Assembly: GCA_918797485.1 (NCBI GenBank)
Contig: CAKKNE010000001.1
Span: 6,138,001-6,202,000 of the forward strand
Source of the DNA: Pelagomonas calceolata
Taxonomy: Eukaryota; Sar; Pelagophyceae; Pelagomonadales; Pelagomonadaceae
Direction of reading: 5' to 3'
Length of the DNA: 64,000 bases
Under the pieces are notes generated by a model. It had not been told where the DNA came from and ran no database searches. It worked only from the letters and a program-made list of their open reading frames with translations. Made by a program: the position numbers and the translations under genes. This document shows positions 29,497 to 39,014 of this stretch, piece after piece; within the stretch, counting starts at the first letter, position 1; every line of letters begins with the position of its first letter.

Positions 29497-30279
29497 ATGC
29501 CGCTCCGCAATGTGTGGGCCTCGCCCGCCGCCCGCGACGCCACGAAGGAGGAGCGCGCCGCCCATGCGCAGTGCACCACCCGGGAGGAGGCGGTACGGCT
29601 GCTCCAGGTCATGGCTCGGAGCTGGGGCGTCGAGCCCGAGGCCGCGTCCGACGAGGGCGAGGGCCTCTGCGCGGCGCTTTGTACCGTGCTGAAGCGCCTC
29701 GGCCGCGACGTGCGCACGGCGTACCTGCTCGAGGCGAATTTGGACGCCTGGATCAAGGAGAACGAGGCACGCACGCGGAATGGCGCGCGGCAGGACCAGC
29801 GGCTGCTCGCCGCGTCGGCGCTGTACGACGTCCGCGTCGTCGTGCTCTCGACGGCGTCGCCGGAGGCCCTGGCCTACGACGCCGACCCCGAAAAACCCAC
29901 CGACGAAATTACGCTCGGCCACTGCCACGCGGACCACTACGTGCCGCTGGCCGACGCGCGGCCCGGCGACGCCACGACGCGGAGCGACGTTTATGCCCAT
30001 ATGGCCAACGTCAGGACGCGGCGCCGTCCCGCAAAGGAGCCGCGCGTCGAGAAGGTCGCGCTGGCGCCCGAGGACGTGCGCGCCTGTACTGGGAACGTGA
30101 CGCCGCCGGACTTTTACGTCACGGAGGCCGGCGCGGCCGAGCTGAGCGGCGTGCACGCGGCCGACCTCGGCGTCAACGTCGGCCGCGTCGAGGACCGCGT
30201 GCCGCCCGTCCAGTACCTCTCGACGCCGGCGGCCTGCTACCGCTACGGCTGCTACGTGCTCCCGACGGGCGCCGACTAA
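29497..30279 (+). CDS. OTU-like cysteine protease (deubiquitinase-type)
   Basis: 260 residues from ATG 29497. The catalytic region reads DEGEGLCAALCTVL (Cys nucleophile near residue 55, after the usual D-G-x-x-C), followed by helices, NGARQDQRLLAASALYDVRVVVL and finally HCHADHYVPL, whose last histidine matches the H-Y-D/V-x-L end of OTU domains. A C-terminal extension of about 100 residues has no known fold. Likely removes ubiquitin-like conjugates in the cytosol or nucleus. Its stop is 11 bp from the stop of the convergent START-like gene. Confidence 0.65.
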   Translation: MPLRNVWASPAARDATKEERAAHAQCTTREEAVRLLQVMARSWGVEPEAASDEGEGLCAALCTVLKRLGRDVRTAYLLEANLDAWIKENEARTRNGARQDQRLLAASALYDVRVVVLSTASPEALAYDADPEKPTDEITLGHCHADHYVPLADARPGDATTRSDVYAHMANVRTRRRPAKEPRVEKVALAPEDVRACTGNVTPPDFYVTEAGAAELSGVHAADLGVNVGRVEDRVPPVQYLSTPAACYRYGCYVLPTGAD

Positions 30280-30290
30280 TACTTGCACAC

Positions 30291-31040
30291 TTATTTGACA
30301 CAACGTGCCACGAGCATATCGACGCGCGCGTCGTTCGCCGCGAGCACCGCATGTAAAGCAGACGCGTCTGCGACGTCGGCCTCGCGCACCCACGTCAATT
30401 GAGTCGTCCCGCCGTTCGCGGCGAGGACGTAGCCCTGCAACGGCAGGACCCGCGTCGCCGGCGCGAGGTCGCACTCGACAGAGCAGCACGCGATGACGAC
30501 GACGTCGGCCCGCGTGATGCGTGCGTGGACCACGGCGTCTCCATTATCGCGCCGCTGGACGTAGATGAGCTCGTCGTCCGACAGGCGGCGCAGGCACGTC
30601 GCGCCTTCGCGCGCGAGCAACTCGCCCCAGATGACGGCCTCGACGGCGGCGAGGGGCGCATCCACCATACGCGCCGCGACCTGCACGAGCGTCCCGCCCA
30701 CGAAGAGGTGCCGGTGCCCTTCCGTAACTTCGAAGGCGCCCTCGCCGCGCGCGACCGCCGGCAGCGCGTCCTCGAACATGGCCGACGTCTGGTCCGAGTC
30801 GAAGGGCGGCTCGTAGTCCGCGAAGCAGGCGATGGCGCGGCGAAGGGCGACGCTGCGCTTGCTGCGGTCGCAGACCGAGAAGCTCGCCGCGCCGTCGAGC
30901 GCGACGGAGTAGCGCCTTTGTGTTGGTTTGTCGCTGCCCTCCTCGTCGCTCGTGTCGCGGCTCTCCATCCGGTCCATCATCTGCTCGAAGGTCTCGTCCT
31001 CGGCGTACACGCCGTAGCTGCTCGAGTCCGAGTCCGACAT
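30291..31040 (-). CDS. START/SRPBCC-like protein (tentative)
   Basis: 249 residues, ATG 31040. The N-terminal 45 residues are acidic and Ser-rich. The remainder has the pattern of a helix-grip lipid-binding fold: LRRLSDDELIYVQRR, VVHARITRADVVVIACC, a strand ending PLQGYVLAANGGTTQLTWVREADVADA and a closing helix. The G-Y-V-x-x-x-x-x-G-x-T-x-x-T-W-V region is what one sees near the end of START domains. No single diagnostic residue proves it. Confidence 0.45.
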   Translation of the reverse strand: MSDSDSSSYGVYAEDETFEQMMDRMESRDTSDEEGSDKPTQRRYSVALDGAASFSVCDRSKRSVALRRAIACFADYEPPFDSDQTSAMFEDALPAVARGEGAFEVTEGHRHLFVGGTLVQVAARMVDAPLAAVEAVIWGELLAREGATCLRRLSDDELIYVQRRDNGDAVVHARITRADVVVIACCSVECDLAPATRVLPLQGYVLAANGGTTQLTWVREADVADASALHAVLAANDARVDMLVARCVK

Positions 31041-31170
31041 CTTGTGAGACTGTCGGGCGTGCTGCGGGTAGTGGAGGCTGCCCGGAGCGTGCGAGGCGCA
31101 AACAAATGGCAGTGACCGCGAGTCCGAAGACGCGGACGCGTGCGTTCGCGCGACGCCGCGCGCAAATCTA

Positions 31171-31195
31171 GCTAGCGTGCGAGTAACATACTAGC
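31171..31195 (-). promoter_or_regulatory. GCTAG-GTCTTAC motif, copy 6 (reverse, degenerate)
   Basis: GCTAGCG and ACTAGC ends are kept around a degenerate core (GTAACATACTAGC against GTAAGACACTAGC). It lies in the 308-bp divergent spacer between the START-like gene (31040) and the MYND gene (31349), 154 bp from the latter. Confidence 0.4.
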
Positions 31196-31348
31196 TTCGC
31201 GTCGAAGCCTGCGCGCGTTGTGCGTCGTTTCCGCGGCGCACGCAACGTACAGGTTGCGCATCACTTCGTACGAGCGCCGTACAACTGGCCCAGAGCGGTC
31301 GGGCAGCTTTCGGAGGCCCAACAGTTGACTGCAGACAAGCATATCAAA

Positions 31349-33484
31349 ATGGGCGTCGGCACGCGCAAGCCCTGGGAGAAGTTCGACATTAACTACGAAC
31401 GCTTCGAGGCCGTCGACGAAGATGAAGCGGAGCCGTCGGGCGGCGAGGCGGCTTTAAGCTGGCACCAGACGGCGGCCGCGGCCTACGTCAGCGTAAAGCT
31501 GCCGGCGCCGGCGAAGATGAATGACATAGAGGTGGGCTTCGAGGCGACGAAACTTACTGTAAGAGCGAACGGCGCGACCGTGGCGCTCCAGCACCCTTCT
31601 ACGAAAAGTGAGGGCGGCGCCTGGACGCTCGAGGGCGCCGACCGCATCAATATTAAGCTGGATAAGCGTGATGAAGGGCCCTGGGACGACGACACCTTCG
31701 GCGCCGTGGCGAAGCTCCCTGCCCCGTCGAAGCAGGCGCAAAAGCTCGAGCAGGTGGCGACATCGCTCGCGCAGATCGCGTGCACGGGATGTGGCGTACT
31801 CACAAAGCCGCGATGTCGGGTGGTCTGCGTGTGCAGCGAGGTGGTGTTCTGCTCGGAAAAGTGCTCCCGGGAGTGCAAGCTCCACGTAGATTGCTATGGC
31901 CCTACTTTCAAGAAGGACGACAAGGACGAAAAGGAGGCCGGCCGCGCGGCGATGGAGCTCGCGGCGCACCCGCGGGCGCCGCGCATGCCGTCGTGTACTG
32001 ACTACGCGCGGGCCGAGCCGAATTTGTTAAGGCGGCACGTCTTCGACAAGCTCAAGGCGGGCGCGCCGGGCGGGCCGCGCTGGCGCCTCGCGAATGATTT
32101 GGAGGAGCTCGAGGCCTGCGCCAAGGCGGGGAACACCGCCGCGGCCTTCCGCGCGGCGACGGTTTTGCTCCAGACGCAGTCGCAGTCTACAAACGAGACG
32201 CGGGCGCTCGAGTACCTCCGCCAGGCCGCGGACGGCGGCTGCGCGCCGGCCATGGCTCCCTTGGGTTTGAGACTGTGCGCCAAGGCCGAGACGTTGAGGG
32301 AGGGCGAGGCCTGGCTCTGGCGCGGCGCGCGCCTGGGCTGCGGCGTCGCGCGGCGCGCGCTCCACGACCGCTGCGCGCTGACGAAGGACTGCCGGCGCCT
32401 GCACGACGTGGCCTGCGAGACGTTGCGACGGTGCCCGGAGCCGGACCCGACGGCGGAGGGCATGCGCACGGCCGTCGTCGACGCGCCGGACCTGGGCTCC
32501 CTGATCCTCGCGCTGCGAGGCTGCCTGCCACAAACGTTGGAACTCACGGCGCTCGTCGGCAAGAAGAAGTGCCGCGCCGCCTGCGCCGGCGCCGTCGAGG
32601 CGTTATCGGCGCTCCACGACCGCGCCGCGGCGGACGCGAAAGTCCGATTGGTCGTCGCCTACGGCCGCGCGCGCACGGAGGCGGAAGAGTTGAAGGCCGA
32701 CAAAAACACGCAGAAGCGTTCGACGAGGAACCGCGCCTTCCTGCGGCCCGTGGTCCGCCCCGGCTTCGCCGACGCCTTCGCTTTTCCAAAAGAGGCCAGG
32801 CAGGCCGCGAGGGACAACGCCTACAAGAAGCAGCCGACGTTCCGCGTCTGCTGCCGCCACGAGCGCAAGACCCCCCAAAGCTTTTGTGAGGCTTGCTTCG
32901 ACGATGCGTGCCGCCGGTTGGACGTCGTCGCCCGCCGGGCTTATGTGTTGAGCGAGAGTGGGGGAGTGGGTGGTAGACACGCGGCCGTCTACGACAACGG
33001 CGGCACTTTGATGGAGGAGCCCTTCGGGGCCTACGGTCTGGGCGACGTCGACACGGCGTTGGCGACGCTCGCGGCCGCCGACGGCGGCACGGAAGGGACG
33101 CGGTTCCCCGGCCGGGACGACGCCCAGTTCGAGGGCGCGACGTTCGTCTCGAACCGGGCCTTCCTCTCACCTTTTTTCATCGCGTCGGACCCGAACCTGC
33201 TCTGGCCAACTTTATATTATTACGGGTCGCTCGCGAACGCGCTGTCGCGCGTCGGCGTGGACCCCGCGAAGACGCCGCCGCCGCCGCCCACATTACTCGC
33301 GCCGTCGGTCAAGGACGGCGACGCGTCCATCCTCGCCTGCGGCCACGACGCCTGCCGCAAGGTCGCGGCTCGCACCGCGATGATGCGCTGCTCGCGGTGC
33401 AAGGGCCGGGCCTACTGCTCCGCTTCTTGCCAGAAAGCCGACTGGAAGATCCATAGGAACGAGTGCGTCGAGTGTAAGAAATAG
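31349..33484 (+). CDS. CS-domain protein with two MYND zinc fingers
   Basis: 711 residues from ATG 31349. Residues about 35-105 form a CS (p23/NudC-like) domain: WHQTAAAAYVSVKLP, DIEVGFEATKLTV, GGAWTLEGADRINIKLDK, with a WDDDTF end. A first MYND finger (CTGCGVLTKPRC to CSEKCSRECKLHVDC, about 138-180) follows. The centre has Sel1/TPR-like helices (EYLRQAADGGCAPAMAPLGLRLCAKAE). The C-terminus is a second classic MYND finger (CGHDAC, CSRCKGRAYCSASCQKADWKIHRNEC). CS domains dock on Hsp90-type chaperones and MYND fingers on proline motifs, so an adaptor role is likely. MYND proteins are very numerous in this algal group, from memory. Confidence 0.8.
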   Translation: MGVGTRKPWEKFDINYERFEAVDEDEAEPSGGEAALSWHQTAAAAYVSVKLPAPAKMNDIEVGFEATKLTVRANGATVALQHPSTKSEGGAWTLEGADRINIKLDKRDEGPWDDDTFGAVAKLPAPSKQAQKLEQVATSLAQIACTGCGVLTKPRCRVVCVCSEVVFCSEKCSRECKLHVDCYGPTFKKDDKDEKEAGRAAMELAAHPRAPRMPSCTDYARAEPNLLRRHVFDKLKAGAPGGPRWRLANDLEELEACAKAGNTAAAFRAATVLLQTQSQSTNETRALEYLRQAADGGCAPAMAPLGLRLCAKAETLREGEAWLWRGARLGCGVARRALHDRCALTKDCRRLHDVACETLRRCPEPDPTAEGMRTAVVDAPDLGSLILALRGCLPQTLELTALVGKKKCRAACAGAVEALSALHDRAAADAKVRLVVAYGRARTEAEELKADKNTQKRSTRNRAFLRPVVRPGFADAFAFPKEARQAARDNAYKKQPTFRVCCRHERKTPQSFCEACFDDACRRLDVVARRAYVLSESGGVGGRHAAVYDNGGTLMEEPFGAYGLGDVDTALATLAAADGGTEGTRFPGRDDAQFEGATFVSNRAFLSPFFIASDPNLLWPTLYYYGSLANALSRVGVDPAKTPPPPPTLLAPSVKDGDASILACGHDACRKVAARTAMMRCSRCKGRAYCSASCQKADWKIHRNECVECKK

Positions 33485-33493
33485 GTACTTACT

Positions 33494-35338
33494 CTACTCG
33501 AGGAGGTAGGCCAGCGACGTCTGCACGACGAGGCCCTCCCCCTGGTTCGTCCGGTCCGGCAGCGGCGGCCGGTCCGGCAGGTGCCGCCGGCGCGGCTTCT
33601 GCGAGCCCATATGTCGGGCTGCGTTCTCGAAGTCGGCCGCGGCGTCGCCGCCGCCCACGGGCGTCTCGTCCCATTCGCGCTGCGTCGGCGCGCGTCGCCG
33701 CTCGCGGTCGTCGCGGCGGCGGCGGCGCGGCGGCGGCGACGCGTCCGAGACCGGCGAGCAGCGGCGCCAGCCGTCGGGCGACCGCGCGTCGCCGCGGCGC
33801 CGCCGCGGCGACGGCCGGCGCGCGGGCGACTCGTGCACGGGCGACAGCGAGCCTAACGGAGACGGCGGCCGCCACGCGGGCTTCGTCGGCTTTTGCCGCC
33901 GCTTCAGTCGCTCCTGGATGAGGCCGTCGAGCCTCCGCAGACTCTTGGCGACGTCGCGCTCCTCGACGGAGATCAGGGCCGTGTCCACCGGCGCTTTCCG
34001 ACGGGGTTTCGGCCGCGACACGGGCAGGTCCGGCGACCGCTCGCAGGGCATCGGCGCCGGCGCCTTCTGCAGCTCGAGCGGTTTTTGATAGACGGACGTC
34101 GCCGCCGTCGACGCCGAGGCGCGCTGGCTCTTCTGGGCCTTCCGCCGGGCCTTTTGCTGGTTCTTGAGCCGCTGCCGCGCGGCGAAGTCCGCCTTGCGCT
34201 TGCGCAGCAACTCCTTCTCGCGCTCGGCGGCGGTCTGGCGGCCGCCGGCGCCCCACCGTTCCTTGGGCGAGGCGGGCTTGGGCTTCTTCTGGCGCGTGCG
34301 CCGCGACGAGGCCGTCGTCGGCGCGCCGGACGAGGGCGTCCGCTGCGGCGGCGTCCGTCCCTTCAGGGCCGCGCGCCGCGCGTAGCCCGTCGTCGGCGTG
34401 TCGAGGCCCTCGCCTCGTTTGGCGTAGACCTTCTTGGGCGGCGTGGACGCCTTGGCCGCGTGGATCGCGCCGTAGCCCCCGACCTTGGGCTGCGGCGGCA
34501 GGGACGCCTTCTGGCGCTCGTTCAGCGACAGGTCCAGCGACGAGAAGAGCGTGGAGGGGGCGTGGTCCAGGCGCTTCGACCACACTTCATTATTCGTCGC
34601 CGGCGCCGGCGCCGCCGCGGCCGCCTGGCCCCGCTCGACGGCCGCGGCGGCCTCCTCCCGCCAGGCCTGGAACAGCATCGTCGACGCGGGCGAGTCGCAG
34701 ATCGAGGCCACGTGCTGCTCGTGGCGCCGCGACAGCGCCTCTTGGGCCTGCCTGCCTCTATCTATCCTTCTTTGGAGGCGCGCGGCGGCCGCGTCGGCGA
34801 CGGCCGACCAGGGCTGCGTGCCGTCGAGGCCCGGCGCCGCGAGGTCGCCGCAGGACGAACGGGTGGTGGGGCACGCGCCCATCGGCGGCGCCGTCCGCGC
34901 AACTGAATCGGCGTCCTGGGCCCGCCGCGCGTTCTTCCGCGCGAGCGCGCGCGCGGCGGCCGTCGCCGCCGCCAACGCGTCCGTGCGCCGCGCGGCCTCG
35001 CGCTCGCGCGCCTGCACGGCGCGCCGCTTCGACGCCTCCTTGCGCCGCTCCTCGACCTCGTACTGCGTCGGCTCGCGCGGCGTCCGCTTCGGCTTTTGTC
35101 GCTTCCGGAGCTGGCTCCGCAAATATTTCACGTACTCGAGCTTCTTGTGCTTGCGCTCGGCGTATTCATTTTGGGCGCGTTCGGTCTCGGCCGCCTGGCG
35201 CTTCTCGTTGCTCTGCGCGCGCAGCTTGCGCCGCCGCGCGGCGTCCTTGCGGATCTGCTTCTCGCGCTGCCACTGGAGAGCTCGGTCCTGCTCGTAGTGC
35301 GCCGCGTCCGCCGTCGGGGCGCTCCGGGCGTACGGCAT
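33494..35338 (-). CDS. Basic, Pro/Arg-rich coiled-coil protein, function unknown
   Basis: 614 residues from ATG 35338 (MPYARSAPTADAAHYEQ). The first 150 residues and a stretch near 390-450 are highly charged helices (QREKQIRKDAARRRKLRAQ, AAEREKELLRKRKADFAAR) likely to form coiled coils. Between and after these are low-complexity Pro/Ser/Arg regions. No enzyme motif, signal or membrane segment. Proteins of this look are often cytoskeletal or centrosomal, but nothing fixes this. Its stop is 9 bp from the stop of the MYND gene, the tightest convergent pair in the window. Confidence 0.6.
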   Translation of the reverse strand: MPYARSAPTADAAHYEQDRALQWQREKQIRKDAARRRKLRAQSNEKRQAAETERAQNEYAERKHKKLEYVKYLRSQLRKRQKPKRTPREPTQYEVEERRKEASKRRAVQAREREAARRTDALAAATAAARALARKNARRAQDADSVARTAPPMGACPTTRSSCGDLAAPGLDGTQPWSAVADAAAARLQRRIDRGRQAQEALSRRHEQHVASICDSPASTMLFQAWREEAAAAVERGQAAAAAPAPATNNEVWSKRLDHAPSTLFSSLDLSLNERQKASLPPQPKVGGYGAIHAAKASTPPKKVYAKRGEGLDTPTTGYARRAALKGRTPPQRTPSSGAPTTASSRRTRQKKPKPASPKERWGAGGRQTAAEREKELLRKRKADFAARQRLKNQQKARRKAQKSQRASASTAATSVYQKPLELQKAPAPMPCERSPDLPVSRPKPRRKAPVDTALISVEERDVAKSLRRLDGLIQERLKRRQKPTKPAWRPPSPLGSLSPVHESPARRPSPRRRRGDARSPDGWRRCSPVSDASPPPRRRRRDDRERRRAPTQREWDETPVGGGDAAADFENAARHMGSQKPRRRHLPDRPPLPDRTNQGEGLVVQTSLAYLLE

Positions 35339-35838
35339 TGCTGTGTCGGTTGCTGGGTGCGTGCGGCGCGCGACCGGCGCTGTCGTTGCTGGTGGCGTGC
35401 GGCGCCCCACCGCCGGGTCGCTTCCCGGCTCGGTTTCGCGCTTGGTCGGCCGGTGGCCGGCGTGTGGGCAGCCCCGTTTGTTTGCCAGCAAAAGTTGCCA
35501 AAACGGATGAAGCCTGGGGCCCGAGCCAACTTCCGCTTTTAGACAGCAAGGGAGGCGTCTGAGGACCTTCTCGGAGAGTTATGTAGAGTGGATGGGGCGC
35601 GTCTGTGGACGGCAATCAATTCGGGTTTCAAACCCAAGCAATCGCGGCGCGCGCGCGTGCTCGAACTGCGCGCAGACTTTGACGCTAGCAGCAACACGGC
35701 AGTAATCATTGGTCGCAGCGCTGCTCGCTCGGATCGCTTTTCCGTTTCAGCACGGTCCCGAAACCCCCAGCCACCAGGCGACGCGGACTCTGCCGCGTCG
35801 CGCGCGGACCTTAGAACTGACAGAGAACTGACAGATCA
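35339..35838. other. Divergent spacer without a clear element
   Basis: 500 bp between the coiled-coil gene and the SUN-domain gene. ORFs across it are extensions without starts. No GCTAG-GTCTTAC core is present; only a lone GACGCTAGC near 35690. Confidence 0.5.
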
Positions 35839-37602
35839 ATGGCCGCCAAGCGCCGCCTCCGCTTCAGCAGCGTCGCGGGCCCGTCGCCGAAGCGCGGCCG
35901 TGCCGCGCGCGGCGACGACGACGAGGAGGAGGAGCAGCCGCCGCAGGAGCCCGACGAGAGCGAGGAGGAGGCGCCGCCGGCGCCACCGCCGCGCCCGCGC
36001 CGGTCGACGCGCGGCCGGTCGCCGCCGCCGGGCCCGACGGGCACTCAGCCGCGCCGCCGGTCGGCGCCGTCGGCCGCCGCGCGCGCCGCCGCGGCCGCGG
36101 AGCACGAGGCGGTGATCGCTGCCGCCAACGCGCCCACGGTCGAGCGCCCGCGCCGCGCCGCGCCCGCCCCCGCGCCCGCGCCGGCACCGGCGCGCCGCCG
36201 ATCCGCGCGGGCTCCCGCTCCGGCGCCGGCGCCTGCCGCCGCGCCCGCCGCGCCGCCGGGCCACCAGGTGCGCCGCGCCGTCGACGCCGCGAAAGCAGCC
36301 TTCGCGGCCGCCAAGGCCTACGTCCTGAGCGCCGGCGGCGCGCCGAACCGCGGCCGGCGCGTGACGACAACGATCCCCTTCGCCTACGTCCTCGCCGGCG
36401 TCGCGGTCCTCGCCTTCGGCGGCGCCTTCACGCTGCAGGCGCGGCGCCACGCGCCACCGCGGGCGCTCGACGCGTCCGTGCTGCGGCACGCGCGCGCGAG
36501 CCGCGCCGCGACGCTGCTCGGCAGCGCGCGGCGCCGCGCCGAGGCCCTCGCTTCGAAACGGAGCGCGCTCGCGGCGGCGAAGCGCGACCTCCAGCAGGCG
36601 ACCTTCGCGGCCTCGGAAACGCGGACCAAGGCCGACGCCCACGCCCAGGGCTGGGCGCGCTTCGTCGCCGTGAAGGAGCGCGCGGCCGCGGCCAAAGCGG
36701 CGGCCGAGGCCGCGGCGGCCGGCGCGGCCGCGGCGGCAACCGCGGCCACGGGCGCGCGCGAGGCCGTGGCCGCGGCCTTCCAGCGCGCCCAGGACGCCGT
36801 CAAGCCGCGGCGCGGCGGCGAAGTTATTACCGCCGAGGCCGCCGCGGCGCGGGCCGCCGCGGCGAACGACAAGATCGAGGCGGCCATGGACTCGGGCGTC
36901 TTCTCGTCGAGCGAGCGGGCGGCGAAGAAGGCTCTGGCGGCGGCGGCGGCGCTGACGGAGGCCGTCGACGCGCGCCGGGCCTACGAGCCGCAGGTGTCGG
37001 ATGACGTGCGAAACGCGCTGCACGCGGCGGCGGAACGGGCGGCTTCAGATGACTTAAGAGCCGTCGACGTCGCGCGGAAGCACGTCGAGGCCGCGGCGCG
37101 GGCGCGGGCGGGCGCGTACGACTACGCGTCGAGCCGCGCGGGCGGCGTGGTCGTGAACGCGACGGCGCCGCCGACGCTCAAGAGCAAAGTGCGGGGGTTC
37201 CTGAAGCTCGAGCCCGGGCCCTCGATGGTCATCTCGTCGCGAGCTGTTAACGCGGCGCGGTGCTGGGGCTTTGCCGGGGATCAAGGGAGGGTGCTCATCC
37301 GGCTCAGCCGGCCGGCCCAGCCGGAATACTTCGTGCTGGAGCACGCGCCGAAAGCCCACGGTCCGAGGCGCCTCGAGGCGGCGGCGCCGCGCGAGTTCTC
37401 GGTGACCGGCTTCGCGGTGGACGGGTCCGCGACGTACGACCTGGGCGCCTTCGCCTACGACGCCGACGGGCCGGCGGCCCAGCGCTTCCCGGCCAAATTT
37501 CTCCCGCGGCGGCCCCGGCCCGTGGTCGCCGCGGTCGAGGTGTCCGTCGCGAGCAACCAGGGCGCGGCGGCGACGAAGCTTTGTCGCTTCCGGGTGCACT
37601 GA
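35839..37602 (+). CDS. SUN-domain (Sad1/UNC-84) nuclear-envelope protein
   Basis: 587 residues, ATG 35839. The N-terminal 165 residues are acidic then Pro/Ala/Arg-rich (nucleoplasmic). A single membrane helix IPFAYVLAGVAVLAFGGAF lies at about 178-196. Residues 200-420 are Ala-rich helices (luminal coiled coil). The SUN domain fills the last 160 residues: DYASSRAGGVVV, CWGFAGDQGRVLIRLSRP, YFVLEHAPK, APREFSVTGF, YDLGAFAYD and the ending LCRFRVH. It would form the inner-membrane half of a LINC bridge with a KASH partner, tying the nucleus to the cytoskeleton. Length and plan agree with SUN1/2-type proteins. Confidence 0.9.
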   Translation: MAAKRRLRFSSVAGPSPKRGRAARGDDDEEEEQPPQEPDESEEEAPPAPPPRPRRSTRGRSPPPGPTGTQPRRRSAPSAAARAAAAAEHEAVIAAANAPTVERPRRAAPAPAPAPAPARRRSARAPAPAPAPAAAPAAPPGHQVRRAVDAAKAAFAAAKAYVLSAGGAPNRGRRVTTTIPFAYVLAGVAVLAFGGAFTLQARRHAPPRALDASVLRHARASRAATLLGSARRRAEALASKRSALAAAKRDLQQATFAASETRTKADAHAQGWARFVAVKERAAAAKAAAEAAAAGAAAAATAATGAREAVAAAFQRAQDAVKPRRGGEVITAEAAAARAAAANDKIEAAMDSGVFSSSERAAKKALAAAAALTEAVDARRAYEPQVSDDVRNALHAAAERAASDDLRAVDVARKHVEAAARARAGAYDYASSRAGGVVVNATAPPTLKSKVRGFLKLEPGPSMVISSRAVNAARCWGFAGDQGRVLIRLSRPAQPEYFVLEHAPKAHGPRRLEAAAPREFSVTGFAVDGSATYDLGAFAYDADGPAAQRFPAKFLPRRPRPVVAAVEVSVASNQGAAATKLCRFRVH

Positions 37603-37644
37603 GTATAACTTGATTAGAACTTAGCTAGAGCCGTCTCGAGCTAG

Positions 37645-38583
37645 CTACCCCCGGGAAAAGGTCCTCGGCTGCAAAATTTCCTGGGCGCGGAGCACGTCTC
37701 GCGCGTTTCGCAGGGCTTTCTCTATCCCCGCTGCCGTCGGGTGCGCGCCCCCGAGTACACGCTGCGCGGTCCGTGCTGTCTCCTCGAGCGTCGTCACGGC
37801 CTCGCGGCGCTCGTCGAGCGTGGCGCCTCGCTTCTTGTAGAGCGCACACGCATAAATCCACTTCATCCTGAGCGTGAGTTCATGATTTTTCCCCAAAACG
37901 CGTCGTGTCACGGGTATCGCTTTGCGCGACAGTGATCTTGCTTCTTCGAAGCGCCCTAGTTCACTAAAGCTATTCGCGTAGTTGTAGGCCGAGGCTAGGC
38001 TCGACTCACCATCCTCGCCCGAGAGCCTGCAATGTCTGGAGTATACGTCTCCCAGTATGCGGTTGGTCTCTTCAAGCCGTCCAAGTTGGTGATACGAGTT
38101 CGCAAGACTGCCCAGCGCGACGAGCATGCTTTCTTCTGGCGCGCCAATGCGCCGCCGCGTAGCCAAACTGGCCTCTCTCACGGACAACGCGTCCTCGTAT
38201 TGCTTTGCCGCGGATAAAGCGCTCCCAAGCACGCCCATCGCAAAGAGCAGAATCTCGTCCGTCTCCGGCCGGCCCAGGTACGTCTTCCAGCACGCCCACC
38301 CGAGCGCGCATTTCACGCCGCCGTGGTACGTCTGCTCACACAGGCTACATTCTTGCCACCGACGAAACCTCTCATTCTTCGCCTTGATGTCCAAGTTGTT
38401 CTCCTCGGCCTCGTCGCACAAAATCTTTGCCTGCTCCGCCAGACACGAAACGTGCACAAAGCCCGCCGTCCCACGGCACGCACACCCGCGCACGAGGCCC
38501 TCCTTTGTTTTCCAATGGAGAGCTTGCGTGCAGATGTAGCACGTCTGGCCCTTCGTGTCCTCGGCGCACGCCTCGACCGTCAT
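37645..38583 (-). CDS. RING-CH (RINGv) zinc finger with kinesin-light-chain-type TPRs
   Basis: 312 residues, ATG 38583. The N-terminus has C4HC3 spacing: CYICTQALHWKTKEGLVRGC, CRGTAGFVHVSCLAEQAK and later CSLCEQTYHG, as in membrane-associated RING-CH E3 ligases, but no membrane helices are present. About 190 residues of TPRs follow (ALSVREASLATRRRIG, SLANSYHQLGRLEETNRILG, AYNYANSFSELGRFEEARSL). Such RINGv-TPR proteins form large families in pelagophytes as far as I recall. The gene starts almost exactly where a plus-strand fragment of a paralogue begins, so its own promoter must lie within or beyond that fragment. Confidence 0.8.
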   Translation of the reverse strand: MTVEACAEDTKGQTCYICTQALHWKTKEGLVRGCACRGTAGFVHVSCLAEQAKILCDEAEENNLDIKAKNERFRRWQECSLCEQTYHGGVKCALGWACWKTYLGRPETDEILLFAMGVLGSALSAAKQYEDALSVREASLATRRRIGAPEESMLVALGSLANSYHQLGRLEETNRILGDVYSRHCRLSGEDGESSLASAYNYANSFSELGRFEEARSLSRKAIPVTRRVLGKNHELTLRMKWIYACALYKKRGATLDERREAVTTLEETARTAQRVLGGAHPTAAGIEKALRNARDVLRAQEILQPRTFSRG

Positions 38584-38584
38584 A

Positions 38585-38947
38585 GCAGCCAACAACTACG
38601 CTGCATTGCTAGCGAAACTAGATCGCTTCAAAGAAACCAAGAAACTGCTGCGCAAAAATATTCCCGTGGCGCGACGCGTTCTCGGAGAGACTTGTCAACT
38701 TACGCTTTCGATGAGGTGGCTTTACTCGATGGCTCTCCACGAGGACCCCACGGCCACGCTCGACGATCTCCGCGAGGCCGTGACGACGCTCGAGTCCGTC
38801 GCAAAGTCGTATAAGCGCGTCCTTGGCGAATCGCATCCCGAGACGCCGAAGGTCCACAGCGTGCTGGAAATTGCACGTAACAAGCTCGCCCGCGCCTCCG
38901 AGTCGCCGGAGTCTTCGGCAGAACCGTCGCGCCACCGGGGCTCGTAA
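38585..38947 (+). pseudogene. C-terminal fragment of a RINGv-TPR paralogue
   Basis: From IAANNYAALLAKLDRFKE to the stop, this frame aligns with the last TPRs of the neighbouring gene: AIPVTRRVLGKNHELTLRMKWIYACALY against NIPVARRVLGETCQLTLSMRWLYSMALH, and REAVTTLEE against REAVTTLES. It has no start codon, no RING part and no first TPRs; the similarity begins within a few bases of the other gene's ATG on the opposite strand. I read it as a truncated copy placed head-to-head by duplication or rearrangement. It could still be an exon of an unseen gene. Confidence 0.7.
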
Positions 38948-39014
38948 AAGTCACATAGCTAGCACCTTAAACGGGTGCCCTCACCATGCGAAGCGAATAA
39001 CACACACAAACTTA

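Noticed and set aside
37622-37647. TAGCTAG/CTAGCTA palindrome between convergent genes
   Set aside because: It lacks the GTCTTAC core and lies at 3' ends, so it is not counted with the promoter-like motif; a hairpin at a 3' end is possible but unproven.
38955-38975. GCTAGCACCTTAAACG near a convergent junction as a motif copy
   Set aside because: Only the GCTAGC part matches and the position (3' side of both genes) does not fit.
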